64,000 bases of DNA from Bradyrhizobium sp. CCGB01. Its GTDB lineage: Bacteria; Pseudomonadota; Alphaproteobacteria; Rhizobiales; Xanthobacteraceae. The stretch lies in NCBI RefSeq assembly GCF_024199795.1, contig NZ_JANADK010000001.1, positions 1,178,001-1,242,000 of the forward strand, in the 5' to 3' direction. A program made the position numbers and the translations under genes. The notes beneath the pieces are model-generated. The model did not search any database. It was given only the letters and a program-made list of their open reading frames with translations, and was not told where the DNA came from. Numbering within the stretch: the first letter of the stretch is position 1; every line of letters starts with the position of its first letter. Shown here one piece after another: positions 36,521 through 46,395 of the stretch.

Positions 36521-37042
36521 ATGACCGTTTCCAAAACCGCTGAAAAGTCTTCCGAAAAGTCCGGCGACGCGGCCAAGGGCCGCAAGGACGCCGCCGAGGC
36601 GCAGCCTGAAGCCCTCCAGCTTGGCGAGCTCTCCGAGCAGCTCGGCTATGTGCTGAAGCGGGCGCAGCTCAAGGTGTTCGAGAACTTCCTGCGCTGCATG
36701 GCCTCGCTCCAGCTCACGCCCGCGCAGTTCTCCGTGCTGCTGCTGGTCGAGAAGAATCCGGGCCGTAACCAGACCGAGATCGCCTCGACCCTCGGCATCC
36801 TGCGCCCGAATTTCGTGGCCTTGCTCGACAATCTGGAGAGCCGCGACCTTTGCGCGCGGATCCGCTCCACCAACGACCGCCGCTCGCACATCCTGGTCTT
36901 GACTGACAAGGGCAAGGCCGTGCTGACGCGGGCGAAAAAGCTCGTCGCCACCAAGCACGAGTCGCGGCTGAACGAACTTTTGGGGCAGGCCAACCGCGAA
37001 GCCCTGCTGGCGATGCTCTCGAAGATCGCCAACGAGTTTTGA
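36521..37042 (+). CDS. MarR family transcriptional regulator (CouR-like by context)
   Basis: A 173-residue winged-helix regulator. A charged Lys/Glu-rich N-terminal tail of about 30 residues precedes the MarR core: LTPAQFSVLLLVEKNPGRNQTEIASTLGILRPNFVALLDNLESRDLCAR, then the wing STNDRRSHILVLTDKG. The start is ATG 36521 or GTG 36515. In Rhodopseudomonas palustris a MarR protein, CouR, next to similar Liv and ligase genes responds to p-coumaroyl-CoA. Equating this gene with it is inference from synteny. Confidence 0.88.
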   Translation: MTVSKTAEKSSEKSGDAAKGRKDAAEAQPEALQLGELSEQLGYVLKRAQLKVFENFLRCMASLQLTPAQFSVLLLVEKNPGRNQTEIASTLGILRPNFVALLDNLESRDLCARIRSTNDRRSHILVLTDKGKAVLTRAKKLVATKHESRLNELLGQANREALLAMLSKIANEF

Positions 37043-37044
37043 GG

Positions 37045-37206
37045 CTTACCCTCCCCTGGAGGGGGAGGGTCGGCTCATATTGAGCGCAGCGAAATATGAG
37101 ACGGGGTGGGGTGACGGTCCCTCCGCGACGAACAGTGCCCAAGTGGAGAGATCACCCCACCCCGCTCGCGCTTTGCGCGATCGACCCTCCCCCTCCAGGG
37201 GAGGGT
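37045..37206. repeat. CTTACCCTCCCC long inverted repeat, right copy
   Basis: A 162-base relative of the element at 32627-32791. The inner hairpins are exchanged: the CTCATATT...GCGCAGCG side is on the left and GCTCGCGC...GCGATC on the right. It is therefore inverted relative to the left copy. It starts two bases after the marR stop. Confidence 0.9.
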
Positions 37207-37213
37207 GGAAGTC

Positions 37214-38497
37214 TCAATCCACCAAGATCACCCTGATGTCGTTCACGTTCGTCAGCGTCGGGCCCGGCATCAGCAGATCTCCGGTCGCCTCGAAGAACGT
37301 GGTCGCATCGTTGTTGTCCAGATACGCCTGCGGCTTAAGCCCCTGCGCCGTCATCTTCGCAAAGGTGGCCGCGTCGATCAGCGCGCCGGCGGGATCGGTG
37401 GGGTGGCCGGCACCGCCGTCGGCGCCGTCGGTGTCACCGGCCAGCGCCGAGATGTCGGGCGTGTCTTTCAACAACGCGGCGAGTGCCAGCGCGTATTCCT
37501 GGTTCGGACCGCCGCGCCCATTGCCGCGCACGGTGACCGTGAGCTCGCCGCCCGAGAGGATCGCGATGCGCTTGCCTTGCGCGCGCGCATCTAGCGCCAG
37601 CCTCGCATGAGCGGCGGCGACATCGCGGGCCTCGCCTTCGAGATCGGCGCCGAGATCGATGGTCTCGTAACCGGCCTCCTTCGCGAGCTTCACCGCGGCG
37701 TCGAGCGATTGCTTGGGACGCGCGATCAGCTCGAAATGCGCGCGCGCAAAGGCGGCGTCGCCGGGCTTGCAGCTTTCGTTACTGGAATCATCGAGCGCGC
37801 GGCGGACGGCATCGTCGACGGCGAGCTTGTATTTCGCGACGATCGCGCGCGCGTCCGCCAGCGTGCTCGGATCCGGCACGGTCGGACCGGAGGCGATCGC
37901 CGAGGGATCGTCATGCGGCACGTCGGAGATCGCGAGCGTCACGATCTCGGCGGCATTCTGGCCGGCGCGCGCCAGCCGGCCGCCCTTGATCCGCGACAGA
38001 TGTTTCCTGACGATGTTCATCTCGCCGATCGGCGCGCCCGAGCGCAGCAGCGCCTTGTTGACCGCCTGCTTCTGCGCGAAGCTGACGCCGTCCACCGGCG
38101 CGATCCAGTTCGCCGAGCCGCCGCCGGTGAGCAGCACCAGCAGCAGATCGTCGGGGCCAGCCTCGCCGGCGAGCGCGAGCGTATCGGCGGCGCCCTTCAA
38201 GCCGGCTTCGTCGGGCACGGGATGGCCGGCCTCGACCACGCGGATGCGGCGCGTCGGTACGCCATAGCCGTGGCGGGTGGTGGCGATGCCGACGAGGCGC
38301 TCCGGCGCGAGCTTGAGCGTGTCGAGATAATGCCGCTCGGCGGCCGCGGCCATCGCGCCTGCGCCCTTGCCGGCGGCAAGGCAGATCACGCGTCCCCTTG
38401 GCGCGGGCCGCAAGTGAGCCGCCAGAATCGCGCTGGGATGGGCGGCGGCAACGGCGGCGTCGTAGAGCGCGCGGAGCAGGGGACGTCGGTCGGTCAT
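37214..38497 (-). CDS. Glycerate 2-kinase (MOFRL/DUF4147 family)
   Basis: A 427-residue type-II glycerate kinase/hydroxypyruvate-related protein. It has the N-terminal GRVICLAAGKGAGAMAAAAERH, the central LLLVLLTGGGSANWIAPVDG and NIVRKHLSRIKGGRLA, and the C-terminal MOFRL domain (LSGGELTVTVRGNGRGGPNQEYALALA, DTDGADGGAGHPTDPAGA). It phosphorylates D-glycerate with ATP, often in the serine or glyoxylate route. The start at 38497 removes a poorly conserved Arg-rich extension. It stands alone between a repeat and a terminator. Confidence 0.92.
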   Translation of the reverse strand: MTDRRPLLRALYDAAVAAAHPSAILAAHLRPAPRGRVICLAAGKGAGAMAAAAERHYLDTLKLAPERLVGIATTRHGYGVPTRRIRVVEAGHPVPDEAGLKGAADTLALAGEAGPDDLLLVLLTGGGSANWIAPVDGVSFAQKQAVNKALLRSGAPIGEMNIVRKHLSRIKGGRLARAGQNAAEIVTLAISDVPHDDPSAIASGPTVPDPSTLADARAIVAKYKLAVDDAVRRALDDSSNESCKPGDAAFARAHFELIARPKQSLDAAVKLAKEAGYETIDLGADLEGEARDVAAAHARLALDARAQGKRIAILSGGELTVTVRGNGRGGPNQEYALALAALLKDTPDISALAGDTDGADGGAGHPTDPAGALIDAATFAKMTAQGLKPQAYLDNNDATTFFEATGDLLMPGPTLTNVNDIRVILVD

Positions 38498-38636
38498 GAC
38501 GAGGGCCTTGAGCGGACGGAAGAGACGGGCGGCAGGCGTGCCGATCCCATGCCTACCGCATTGGCTGCGAAAGCGTAAGCAGGCTTTGCCATCATTCGAT
38601 TGTGCAATCGCGTGATCATAATCGGGACGCAAAACA

Positions 38637-38669
38637 AAAACCCCCTGCGCGACCAGCGCCGGGGGTTTT
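38637..38669 (-). terminator. Rho-independent terminator of the third tandem binding-protein gene
   Basis: The stem AAAACCCCC/GGGGGTTTT is extended by GCGC/GCGC with a five-base loop. On the minus strand GGGGG is followed by TTTTTGTTTTG. It lies 23 bases beyond the stop of the gene at 38693. Confidence 0.88.
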
Positions 38670-38692
38670 GTCGTCTCGTGTGTGTCTGGCGA

Positions 38693-39922
38693 CTAGCCGC
38701 CGACGTCGGCGCTGATCACGTCACCGAACAGTTCCCAGCGCTCGCCCTTGAATTTCTCGAGGCGGAGCTGGCTGATCGGCGCGAAGTCGGTCGCAGACGT
38801 GTTGATCTGGATTCCCGGCAGCAGCGCTTCGGTGCGGAAGTCCTTCACGTTCGCGGCTTGCTTCATGACGTTCTCGCGCGTGAGATTGTCGCCGCACTGC
38901 TTCAGCACATGAACCAGCGTCTGCGCCACCGCGTAGCCGACGATGGTGCCCTTGTCGAGCTTGTCGCCTTCCGGGAAGTATTTTGTCATGAAGGCGATAA
39001 ATTCCTTCATGCCGGCGTCGTTGTTCCACTCGGGATCGGAGACGTCCTTCAGATAGTCGGCCGAGATGATGTCCTGGCCGTTCTCGAAGCCGGCCGGCTT
39101 CATCACGCTGCCGACGGAGGCCGAGACGTTGTTGAGGAAGTGCAGCGGCTTCCAGCCGATCTCGGCATTCTTCTTGATCGCCTGCGCCGCGAATTTCGGC
39201 GTCGTGATGTTCATGAAGACGTCGGCGCCGGTCGACTTCAGCTTCACGATGTGGTTGTCGATGGTCGGCTCGGAGGTCTCGTAGCTCTCTTCGATGATGA
39301 TCATCGAGGCGGCTTTCGAGCCAAGGCCGTCCTTCAGGCCCTTCAGATAGTCCTTGCCGTAATCGTCGTTCTGGAAGAGCACGGCGATCTTGGCGTCCGG
39401 CTTGTTCTTGAGCAGCCACTTCGCATAGATCTGCGTTTCGCTTTGGTAGTTGGGCTGCCAGCCCATGGTCCAGGGGAAGTTCTGCGGATCGTTCCACTTG
39501 GTGGCGCCGGTCGCGACGAACAGCTGCGGCACCTTCTTCGAGTTCATGTATTTGTGGATCGCCGAGTTCGGCGGCGTGCCGAGCGAGTTGAAGATGAAGA
39601 GCACCTCGTCGCTCTCGACCAGCTTGCGGGCCTGCTCCACCGTCTTCGGCGGCGAGTAGGCGTCGTCATAGGAGATGAAATTGATCTTGCGGCCGTTGAT
39701 GCCGCCCTCTTCGTTGATCTTCTTGAAGTAGGCGGCTTCGGTCCGTCCGATGATGCCGTAGGCGGAGGCCGGTCCGCTGTAGGGCATGATGTTGCCGATC
39801 TTGATCTCGGTATCGGTCGCGCCGGTATCGTATTTCTTCTGGGCCGATGCGGTGGAGGCCGAGGCAGCAATGAGCGCAAGCGCCAGTGACGCGGCCGCAA
39901 GTTTGCCGGTGACAGCAGGCAT
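38693..39922 (-). CDS. Liv-type periplasmic substrate-binding protein, tandem copy 1
   Basis: A 409-residue type-I binding protein. The signal peptide runs to about residue 27 (LAAASLALALIAASASTASA) and is followed by QKKYDTGATDTEIKIGNIMPYSGPASAYG. It is closely similar along its whole length to the neighbours at 40283 and 41639, so the three arose by duplication. The likely ligands are dicarboxylic or fatty acids, given the LivMHFG and pim genes upstream. Copy 1 is separated from copy 2 by about 360 bases that hold a repeat and a terminator, suggesting its own promoter. Confidence 0.92.
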   Translation of the reverse strand: MPAVTGKLAAASLALALIAASASTASAQKKYDTGATDTEIKIGNIMPYSGPASAYGIIGRTEAAYFKKINEEGGINGRKINFISYDDAYSPPKTVEQARKLVESDEVLFIFNSLGTPPNSAIHKYMNSKKVPQLFVATGATKWNDPQNFPWTMGWQPNYQSETQIYAKWLLKNKPDAKIAVLFQNDDYGKDYLKGLKDGLGSKAASMIIIEESYETSEPTIDNHIVKLKSTGADVFMNITTPKFAAQAIKKNAEIGWKPLHFLNNVSASVGSVMKPAGFENGQDIISADYLKDVSDPEWNNDAGMKEFIAFMTKYFPEGDKLDKGTIVGYAVAQTLVHVLKQCGDNLTRENVMKQAANVKDFRTEALLPGIQINTSATDFAPISQLRLEKFKGERWELFGDVISADVGG

Positions 39923-40028
39923 TCCTATCTCCCTATTTTCTTGGTGTGTGTGCGTCCTTTTTTTGGCTTGACCGTTCTTGGCGACGTCGCCGCAATTCAA
40001 CCCGATTTAGCAGGCGCCTTCAACAGAA

Positions 40029-40055
40029 AGCCCCCGTGACGGCGTCGCAGGGGCT
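40029..40055 (-). terminator. Hairpin terminator between tandem binding-protein genes
   Basis: AGCCCC/GGGGCT arms enclose a GTGAC/GTCGC inner stem with one wobble pair. On the minus strand it is followed by TTTCTGTTG. It probably ends transcription from the gene at 40283, after the intervening repeat. Confidence 0.6.
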
Positions 40056-40154
40056 GCTCCTTTAGTAGTCAGGGACCGGTGTGCTCTCGTGTGCGACTGC
40101 GAGAAGGTGTCGCTTCCTCTGATTGACGAATATACTGCTATCAATCTTCGGTTT

Positions 40155-40249
40155 CGTAGGGTGGGCAAAGGCGCATTCTTCGCGCCGTGCCCACGATCTG
40201 CCTGGGTTGGATAGAGGTGGTGGGCACGCTTCGCTTTGCCCACCCTACG
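40155..40249. repeat. GTAGGGTGGGCAAAG palindromic repeat, copy 2
   Basis: A 95-base element with the same outer arms as the copy at 30204-30295 and inner GTGCCCAC/GTGGGCAC arms. It occupies most of the gap between tandem binding-protein copies 1 and 2. The remaining bases (39923-40028 and 40056-40154) show no other feature. Confidence 0.9.
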
Positions 40250-40282
40250 AACTGTCGCCAAGCCATATCGAGTTGAGAGCTT

Positions 40283-41509
40283 TCAGTGGCCGAGCCCGCT
40301 CGAGATGATGTCACCGAACAGCTCCCATTTCCTGCCCTTGAACCGCATCATCTGGAGCTGCTCGATCGGGGCGTAATTATCGGCTGCGGTGTTGATCTTG
40401 ATGCCGGGCAGCAGCGTGTCGGGCTCGAAATCCTTCAGGCTGGCGGCCTGCTTCATGACGTTCTCGCGGGTGAGATCGTCGCCGCACATTTGCAGCACCT
40501 TCACCATGGTCTGGGCCGCGCCATAGCCGAACACCACGCCGGCATCGAGCTTGTTGGCCTTGGGATCGAATTGGGCGAGGAAGTCATAGAACTTCTTCAT
40601 GCCGTCATCGGCATTCCATTGCGGGTCGGAGCCGTCCTTGGCGTAGCTCGCCGACAGGATGCCTTGCGAGATCTCGAGCCCCGCCGGCTCGAGCACGCCC
40701 CCGACCGAGGCCGAGACGTTGGAGATGATGTGGACCGGATGCCAGTTGATCTCGGCGGCCTTCTTGATCGCCTGCGCTGCGAATTTCGGCGTGGTGATGC
40801 TGATGAAGACGTCGGCGCCCGAGGCCTTCAATTTCACGACGTGCTCGTCGATGGCGGGCTCCGAAGTGTCGTAGCCGTCTTCCAATACGATCATCGACGC
40901 CTTGGCGCCGAGGCCGTCCTTCAGGCCCTTCAGGTAATCCTTGCCGAAATCGTCGTTCTGGTAGAGCACGCCGATCTTCGCGTCCGGCTTCTCCTTCATG
41001 ACGTATTTGGCGTAGATGCGCGCCTCGCTGGCGTAGCTCGGCTGCCAGCCCATGGTCCACGGATATTGCTTGGGGTCGTTCCACTTCGAGGCGCCGCTCG
41101 CCACGAACAATTGCGGCACCTTCTTGTCGTTCATGTATTTGCGGATGGCGCCGTTGGTGGAGGTGCCGAGCGAGCCGAAGATCAGCAGCACGCCGTCGCT
41201 CTCGACCAGCTTGCGTGCCTGTTCCACCGTCTTCGGCGGCGAATAGCCGTCGTCGTAGGAGATGAACTTGATCTTGCGGCCGTTGATGCCGCCTCCGGCA
41301 TTGATCTTGTTGAAATAGGCTTCCTCGGCCTTGCCGATCGCGGCATAGGCGGAGGCCGGCCCGCTATAGGGCATGATGTTGCCGATCTTGATCTCGGTAT
41401 CGGAAGCGCCGCTGTCGTATTTCTTTTGCGCGAGTGCCGGGCTGCTCATCGCAGTGCACAACGCGAGCGCGGCCGAAATGGCCACAACCTGAAATCGAAC
41501 GGCAGTCAT
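40283..41509 (-). CDS. Liv-type periplasmic substrate-binding protein, tandem copy 2
   Basis: A 408-residue paralogue of the flanking copies. The signal peptide (AVRFQVVAISAALALCTAMSSPALA) precedes QKKYDSGASDTEIKIGNIMPYSGPASAYA. Compared with copies 1 and 3, many ligand-cleft neighbours differ (for example GSLGTSTNGAIRKYM where the others have LGTPxNxAIxKY). This suggests altered specificity rather than redundancy. The ATG at 41509 follows a GGGTGGAGAAAA-type site. Copy 3's terminator precedes it, so it is probably transcribed separately. Confidence 0.92.
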   Translation of the reverse strand: MTAVRFQVVAISAALALCTAMSSPALAQKKYDSGASDTEIKIGNIMPYSGPASAYAAIGKAEEAYFNKINAGGGINGRKIKFISYDDGYSPPKTVEQARKLVESDGVLLIFGSLGTSTNGAIRKYMNDKKVPQLFVASGASKWNDPKQYPWTMGWQPSYASEARIYAKYVMKEKPDAKIGVLYQNDDFGKDYLKGLKDGLGAKASMIVLEDGYDTSEPAIDEHVVKLKASGADVFISITTPKFAAQAIKKAAEINWHPVHIISNVSASVGGVLEPAGLEISQGILSASYAKDGSDPQWNADDGMKKFYDFLAQFDPKANKLDAGVVFGYGAAQTMVKVLQMCGDDLTRENVMKQAASLKDFEPDTLLPGIKINTAADNYAPIEQLQMMRFKGRKWELFGDIISSGLGH

Positions 41510-41570
41510 TTTTCTCCACCCGGAATGGATCGGCGCCGCATTGAACAAGATTGACGCCGGACGTCAACAA

Positions 41571-41600
41571 AAAGCCCCCGCGGTCACCCGCGGGGGCTTT
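41571..41600 (-). terminator. Strong rho-independent terminator after tandem copy 3
   Basis: A 13-base perfect stem (AAAGCCCCCGCGG and complement) with a four-base loop. TTGTTGAC follows on the minus strand. It lies about 40 bases beyond the stop at 41639 and ends the livGFHM/binding-protein unit. Confidence 0.9.
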
Positions 41601-41638
41601 GTCGATTTGGACCAGGTTTGGACTATGACGTCAGCACG

Positions 41639-42868
41639 TCACTCGGAGGCGACGTCGCCGCTGATGATCTCGCCGAACAGTTCCCATTTCTCGCCCTTGA
41701 AGCGCTGCATCTGCAGCTGCGAAATCGGAGCGAAGTCGGTGGCGCTGGTGTTGATCTTGACGCCGGGCAGCAGGGTGTCCGGCGCAAAGTCCTTCAGGCT
41801 CGCCGCCTGCTTCATCAGGTTGGCGCGGGTGAGGTCGTCGCCGCACATTTCCAGAGTCTTGACGAGGGTCGATGCCGCGCCGTAGCCGTAGACCATGCCG
41901 GTGTCGGTCTTGTCTGCGCCGGGCATGTACTTGTCGACGAACTCGTTCCACTTCTTCATGCCGGGGTCGTTGTTCCACTGCGGGTCGGTGGAGTCCTTGG
42001 CGTAGGCGGCCGACAGCACGTCCTGCGAGGCCTCGAAGCCGGCCGGCTTCATCACGCTGCCGACCGAGATCGACACGTTGGTGAGGATCTGGAGCGGCTT
42101 CCAGCTGAGCTCGGCGGTCTTCTTGATGGTCTGGGCCGCGAACTTCGGCGTCGCGTAGATCAGCAGCACGTCGGGATTGGCGGCCTTGATCTTGACGATG
42201 TGGCCGTCGATCGACGGCTCGGAGATCTCATAGCTCTCTTCCATGATGATCATGGACGCGCCCTTGGCGCCGAGACCATCCTTGGTGCCCTTGAGGTAGT
42301 CTTTGCCGAAATCGTCGTTCTGATAGAGGATCGCGACCTTGGCGTTCGGCTTCTCCTTCATCAGCCATTTCGCGTAGATCTGCGCTTCGCTCTGGTAGGA
42401 CGGCTGCCAGCCCATGGTCCAGGGGAAGCCCTTCGGGTCGTTCCACTTGGTGGCGCCGGTGGCGACGAAGAGCTGCGGGATCTTCTTGGCGTTCAGGTAC
42501 TTCTGGATCGCGGTGTTCGAGGGCGTGCCGAGCGGATTATACACGGCCAGCACCTCGTCGCTCTCGACGAGCTTGCGGACCTGCTCGACGGCCTTCGGCG
42601 GCGAATAGGCGTCGTCATAGGTGACGAAGTTGATCTTGCGGCCGTTGATGCCGCCCTTGTCGTTGATCATCTTGAAATAGGCTTCTTCGGTCTTGCCGAT
42701 GATGCCATAGGCCGACGCCGGACCGCTGTACGGCATGATGTTGCCGATCTTGATCTCGGTGTCACTTGCGCCGGTGTCGTATTTCTTCTGGGCGAGTGCT
42801 GCGCTGGAGGCGAGGGTTGCGACCGCAGTCGCGAGCGCTGCGGTTCGCAGTGTTGTTCGGAAAAGCAA
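41639..42868 (-). CDS. Liv-type periplasmic substrate-binding protein, tandem copy 3
   Basis: A 409-residue paralogue directly downstream of livM. No suitable ATG exists. A TTG at 42868 preceded by AAGGAG gives the signal peptide LFRTTLRTAALATAVATLASSAALA and then QKKYDTGASDTEIKIGNIMPYSGPASAYG, as in the other two copies. It is the only copy inside the transporter operon proper, 40 bases after livM, and ends at a strong terminator. The expected ligand is a dicarboxylate or fatty acid, by context. Confidence 0.9.
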   Translation of the reverse strand: MLFRTTLRTAALATAVATLASSAALAQKKYDTGASDTEIKIGNIMPYSGPASAYGIIGKTEEAYFKMINDKGGINGRKINFVTYDDAYSPPKAVEQVRKLVESDEVLAVYNPLGTPSNTAIQKYLNAKKIPQLFVATGATKWNDPKGFPWTMGWQPSYQSEAQIYAKWLMKEKPNAKVAILYQNDDFGKDYLKGTKDGLGAKGASMIIMEESYEISEPSIDGHIVKIKAANPDVLLIYATPKFAAQTIKKTAELSWKPLQILTNVSISVGSVMKPAGFEASQDVLSAAYAKDSTDPQWNNDPGMKKWNEFVDKYMPGADKTDTGMVYGYGAASTLVKTLEMCGDDLTRANLMKQAASLKDFAPDTLLPGVKINTSATDFAPISQLQMQRFKGEKWELFGEIISGDVASE

Positions 42869-42908
42869 TTGGGTCTCCTTGGTTAAACAAACAGTCGTGA
42901 CGGGAGTT

Positions 42909-43934
42909 TCAGTTCTTCCTGAGCTTGCCGGCGAGTTGCTGGCCCAGGATCGCGACCTGCCTTGCGCCGTGCGGCACGAGGTAGATGACGAGGAACAGCA
43001 GCACGCCGAACACGGCGCCGGAGAGGCCTTTGGAAATGCTCTCCGCCATGTTCGGCACGAAGATGATGAAGGCCGCACCGACGAACGAGCCGGGCAGCCA
43101 GCCGACGCCGCCGACGACCATGCCGAGGAACAGCGAGATCGCGAGCGTGATGGTGTAGCTGTCGGGCGCCACGAACTGCACCGCGATGGCGCCGAGCGAG
43201 CCGGCGACGCCGGTGATTGCCGCCGACACGCCGAAGGCCAGCGTCTTGTAGAGCGCGACGTTGACACCCATCGAGGAAGCCGCGATCTCGTTGTCCCGGA
43301 TTGCCATGAAGGCGCGGCCGGACCTCGAGCGCAACAGGTTCACGGAGAAGATGTAGATCGCAATCGTCACGATGAGCGTGAAGTAGTACAGCCACATGTC
43401 CTGCGACATCGGCAGGCCGAACGGCGCGTCGGGCTTGGTGACGACGAGGCCCTGCACGCCGCCGGTCCAGTGTTCCAGGAAGTTCAGCTTCAGGAGCTGC
43501 GGCATCGCGGTGGCGAGTGCGAAGGTCGCAAGCGCGAGATAGACGCCCGACAGCCGCAGGGCCGGTTTGCCGAACAGGTAACCGAACCCGAAGCAGACCG
43601 CGGCGGAAACCGGAATGGTCAGCGCGTAGTTGATGTTGGCGTGCTCCATCAGCACCGCCGACGTATAGGCGCCGACGGCATAGAACGCGCTCTGGCCGAG
43701 CGAGAACTGGCCGCTGCCGCCGGTCAGGATGTTCAGCGCCAGCACGGCAAGCCCGTAGATCAGGAGCATCGTCATCTGGAAGATGATGAAGTTCTTGACG
43801 AACAGCGGCACGATCAGGAGCACCGCCAGCACCACCAGCGAGGTGCCGGTGCCCAGCGTCATGGCCCGCTTCGGAACGGCCTCGACCGCCTGGTGGCCTT
43901 CTGCAACGACTTCTTCTGCAGCGCTCATGATCAA
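42909..43934 (-). CDS. livM: Liv-type ABC transporter permease LivM
   Basis: A 341-residue inner-membrane permease with a charged N-terminal tail and about ten hydrophobic segments. LivM signatures include LTGGSGQFSLGQSAFYAVGAYTSA and RSGRAFMAIRDNEIAASSMGVNV. It forms the transmembrane pore with LivH. Its start overlaps the livH stop by four bases. Together with livG, livF and livH it makes a complete transporter core for the three binding proteins downstream. Confidence 0.93.
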   Translation of the reverse strand: MIMSAAEEVVAEGHQAVEAVPKRAMTLGTGTSLVVLAVLLIVPLFVKNFIIFQMTMLLIYGLAVLALNILTGGSGQFSLGQSAFYAVGAYTSAVLMEHANINYALTIPVSAAVCFGFGYLFGKPALRLSGVYLALATFALATAMPQLLKLNFLEHWTGGVQGLVVTKPDAPFGLPMSQDMWLYYFTLIVTIAIYIFSVNLLRSRSGRAFMAIRDNEIAASSMGVNVALYKTLAFGVSAAITGVAGSLGAIAVQFVAPDSYTITLAISLFLGMVVGGVGWLPGSFVGAAFIIFVPNMAESISKGLSGAVFGVLLFLVIYLVPHGARQVAILGQQLAGKLRKN

Positions 43935-44809
43935 ACTCGCTTGACGATGTGCCGGCCGAACAGGCCAGCGGGTTTGACGACCAGGACGGAGATGATCAGC
44001 GCGAGCGCGATCGGAAGTTTCAGCTCGTTACCGACGCCGGGGATGTAGGTGCCGGCGAGGTTCTCGAAGATGCCGACCAGGAAGCCGCCGACCACGGCGC
44101 CGAACGGGCTGGTCAGGCCGCCGAGCACCGCGGCGGCAAAGCCGTAGATCAGCACGCCGCCCATCATGTTGGGCTCGAGGAACACGACCGGAGCGATCAG
44201 CATGCCGGCGATCGCGCCGATCGCGGTCGCCATGCCCCAGCCGAGCGCGATCATCCAGGACGTGTTGATGCCGACCAGCCGCGCCGATTCAGGCACGGAG
44301 GCGGCCGCGCGCATCGCAAGGCCGATGCGCGTGTACTGGAAGAAGAAGTAGAGGCCGAGCAGCAGCAGCACCGTGACGCCGATCATGCCGGCCTGGTGGG
44401 TCGAGATCAGCTGGCTGCCCAGGAACGGCGCGGAGCCGAACGGGGTCGGATACTGCTTGATGGTAAAGTCCCAGATCAGGCCGGCCGAGGAGTTGATGAT
44501 CGCGAACAGTGCGATGAAGCCGGCGACGTTGGTCAGCACCGGCGCTTTCGCCAGCGGCTTGAACAGAATGCGCTCGATCGCGATGCCGGCTACGAAGGAG
44601 AACGCCAGCGTGATGACGAAGGCGGCCCAATAGGGCACGCCCCACTGCATCAGCTGCCAGGAGATGAAGGTCGAGAACATCGCCATCTCGCCCTGCGCGA
44701 AGTTGAGATGGTCGATCGCCTGGTAGATCATGACCACGGCCAGCGCCATGCAGGCGTAGATCGCGCCCGTGGCGATGCCGGCCAGCACTTGGTTGGTGAA
44801 CAGCTCCAT
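43931..44809 (-). CDS. livH: Liv-type ABC transporter permease LivH
   Basis: A 292-residue permease of standard LivH length. It opens with LFTNQVLAGIATGAIYACMALAVVMIYQAIDHLNFAQGEMAMF and includes MRAAASVPESARLVGINTSWMIALGWGMATAIGA and the C-terminal VVGGFLVGIFENLAGTYI. The gap to livF upstream is 12 bases and livM overlaps it by four, so the genes are cotranscribed. Confidence 0.93.
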   Translation of the reverse strand: MELFTNQVLAGIATGAIYACMALAVVMIYQAIDHLNFAQGEMAMFSTFISWQLMQWGVPYWAAFVITLAFSFVAGIAIERILFKPLAKAPVLTNVAGFIALFAIINSSAGLIWDFTIKQYPTPFGSAPFLGSQLISTHQAGMIGVTVLLLLGLYFFFQYTRIGLAMRAAASVPESARLVGINTSWMIALGWGMATAIGAIAGMLIAPVVFLEPNMMGGVLIYGFAAAVLGGLTSPFGAVVGGFLVGIFENLAGTYIPGVGNELKLPIALALIISVLVVKPAGLFGRHIVKRV

Positions 44810-44821
44810 CGTGCCGGCTCC

Positions 44822-46329
<1,508 letters not shown>

Positions 46330-46395
46330 CTCGTCTCGCCCACGCACTTCAGTGGGCGAAGGGGCGATGCGAACCGCTCCCGGTGATGACAAAGG

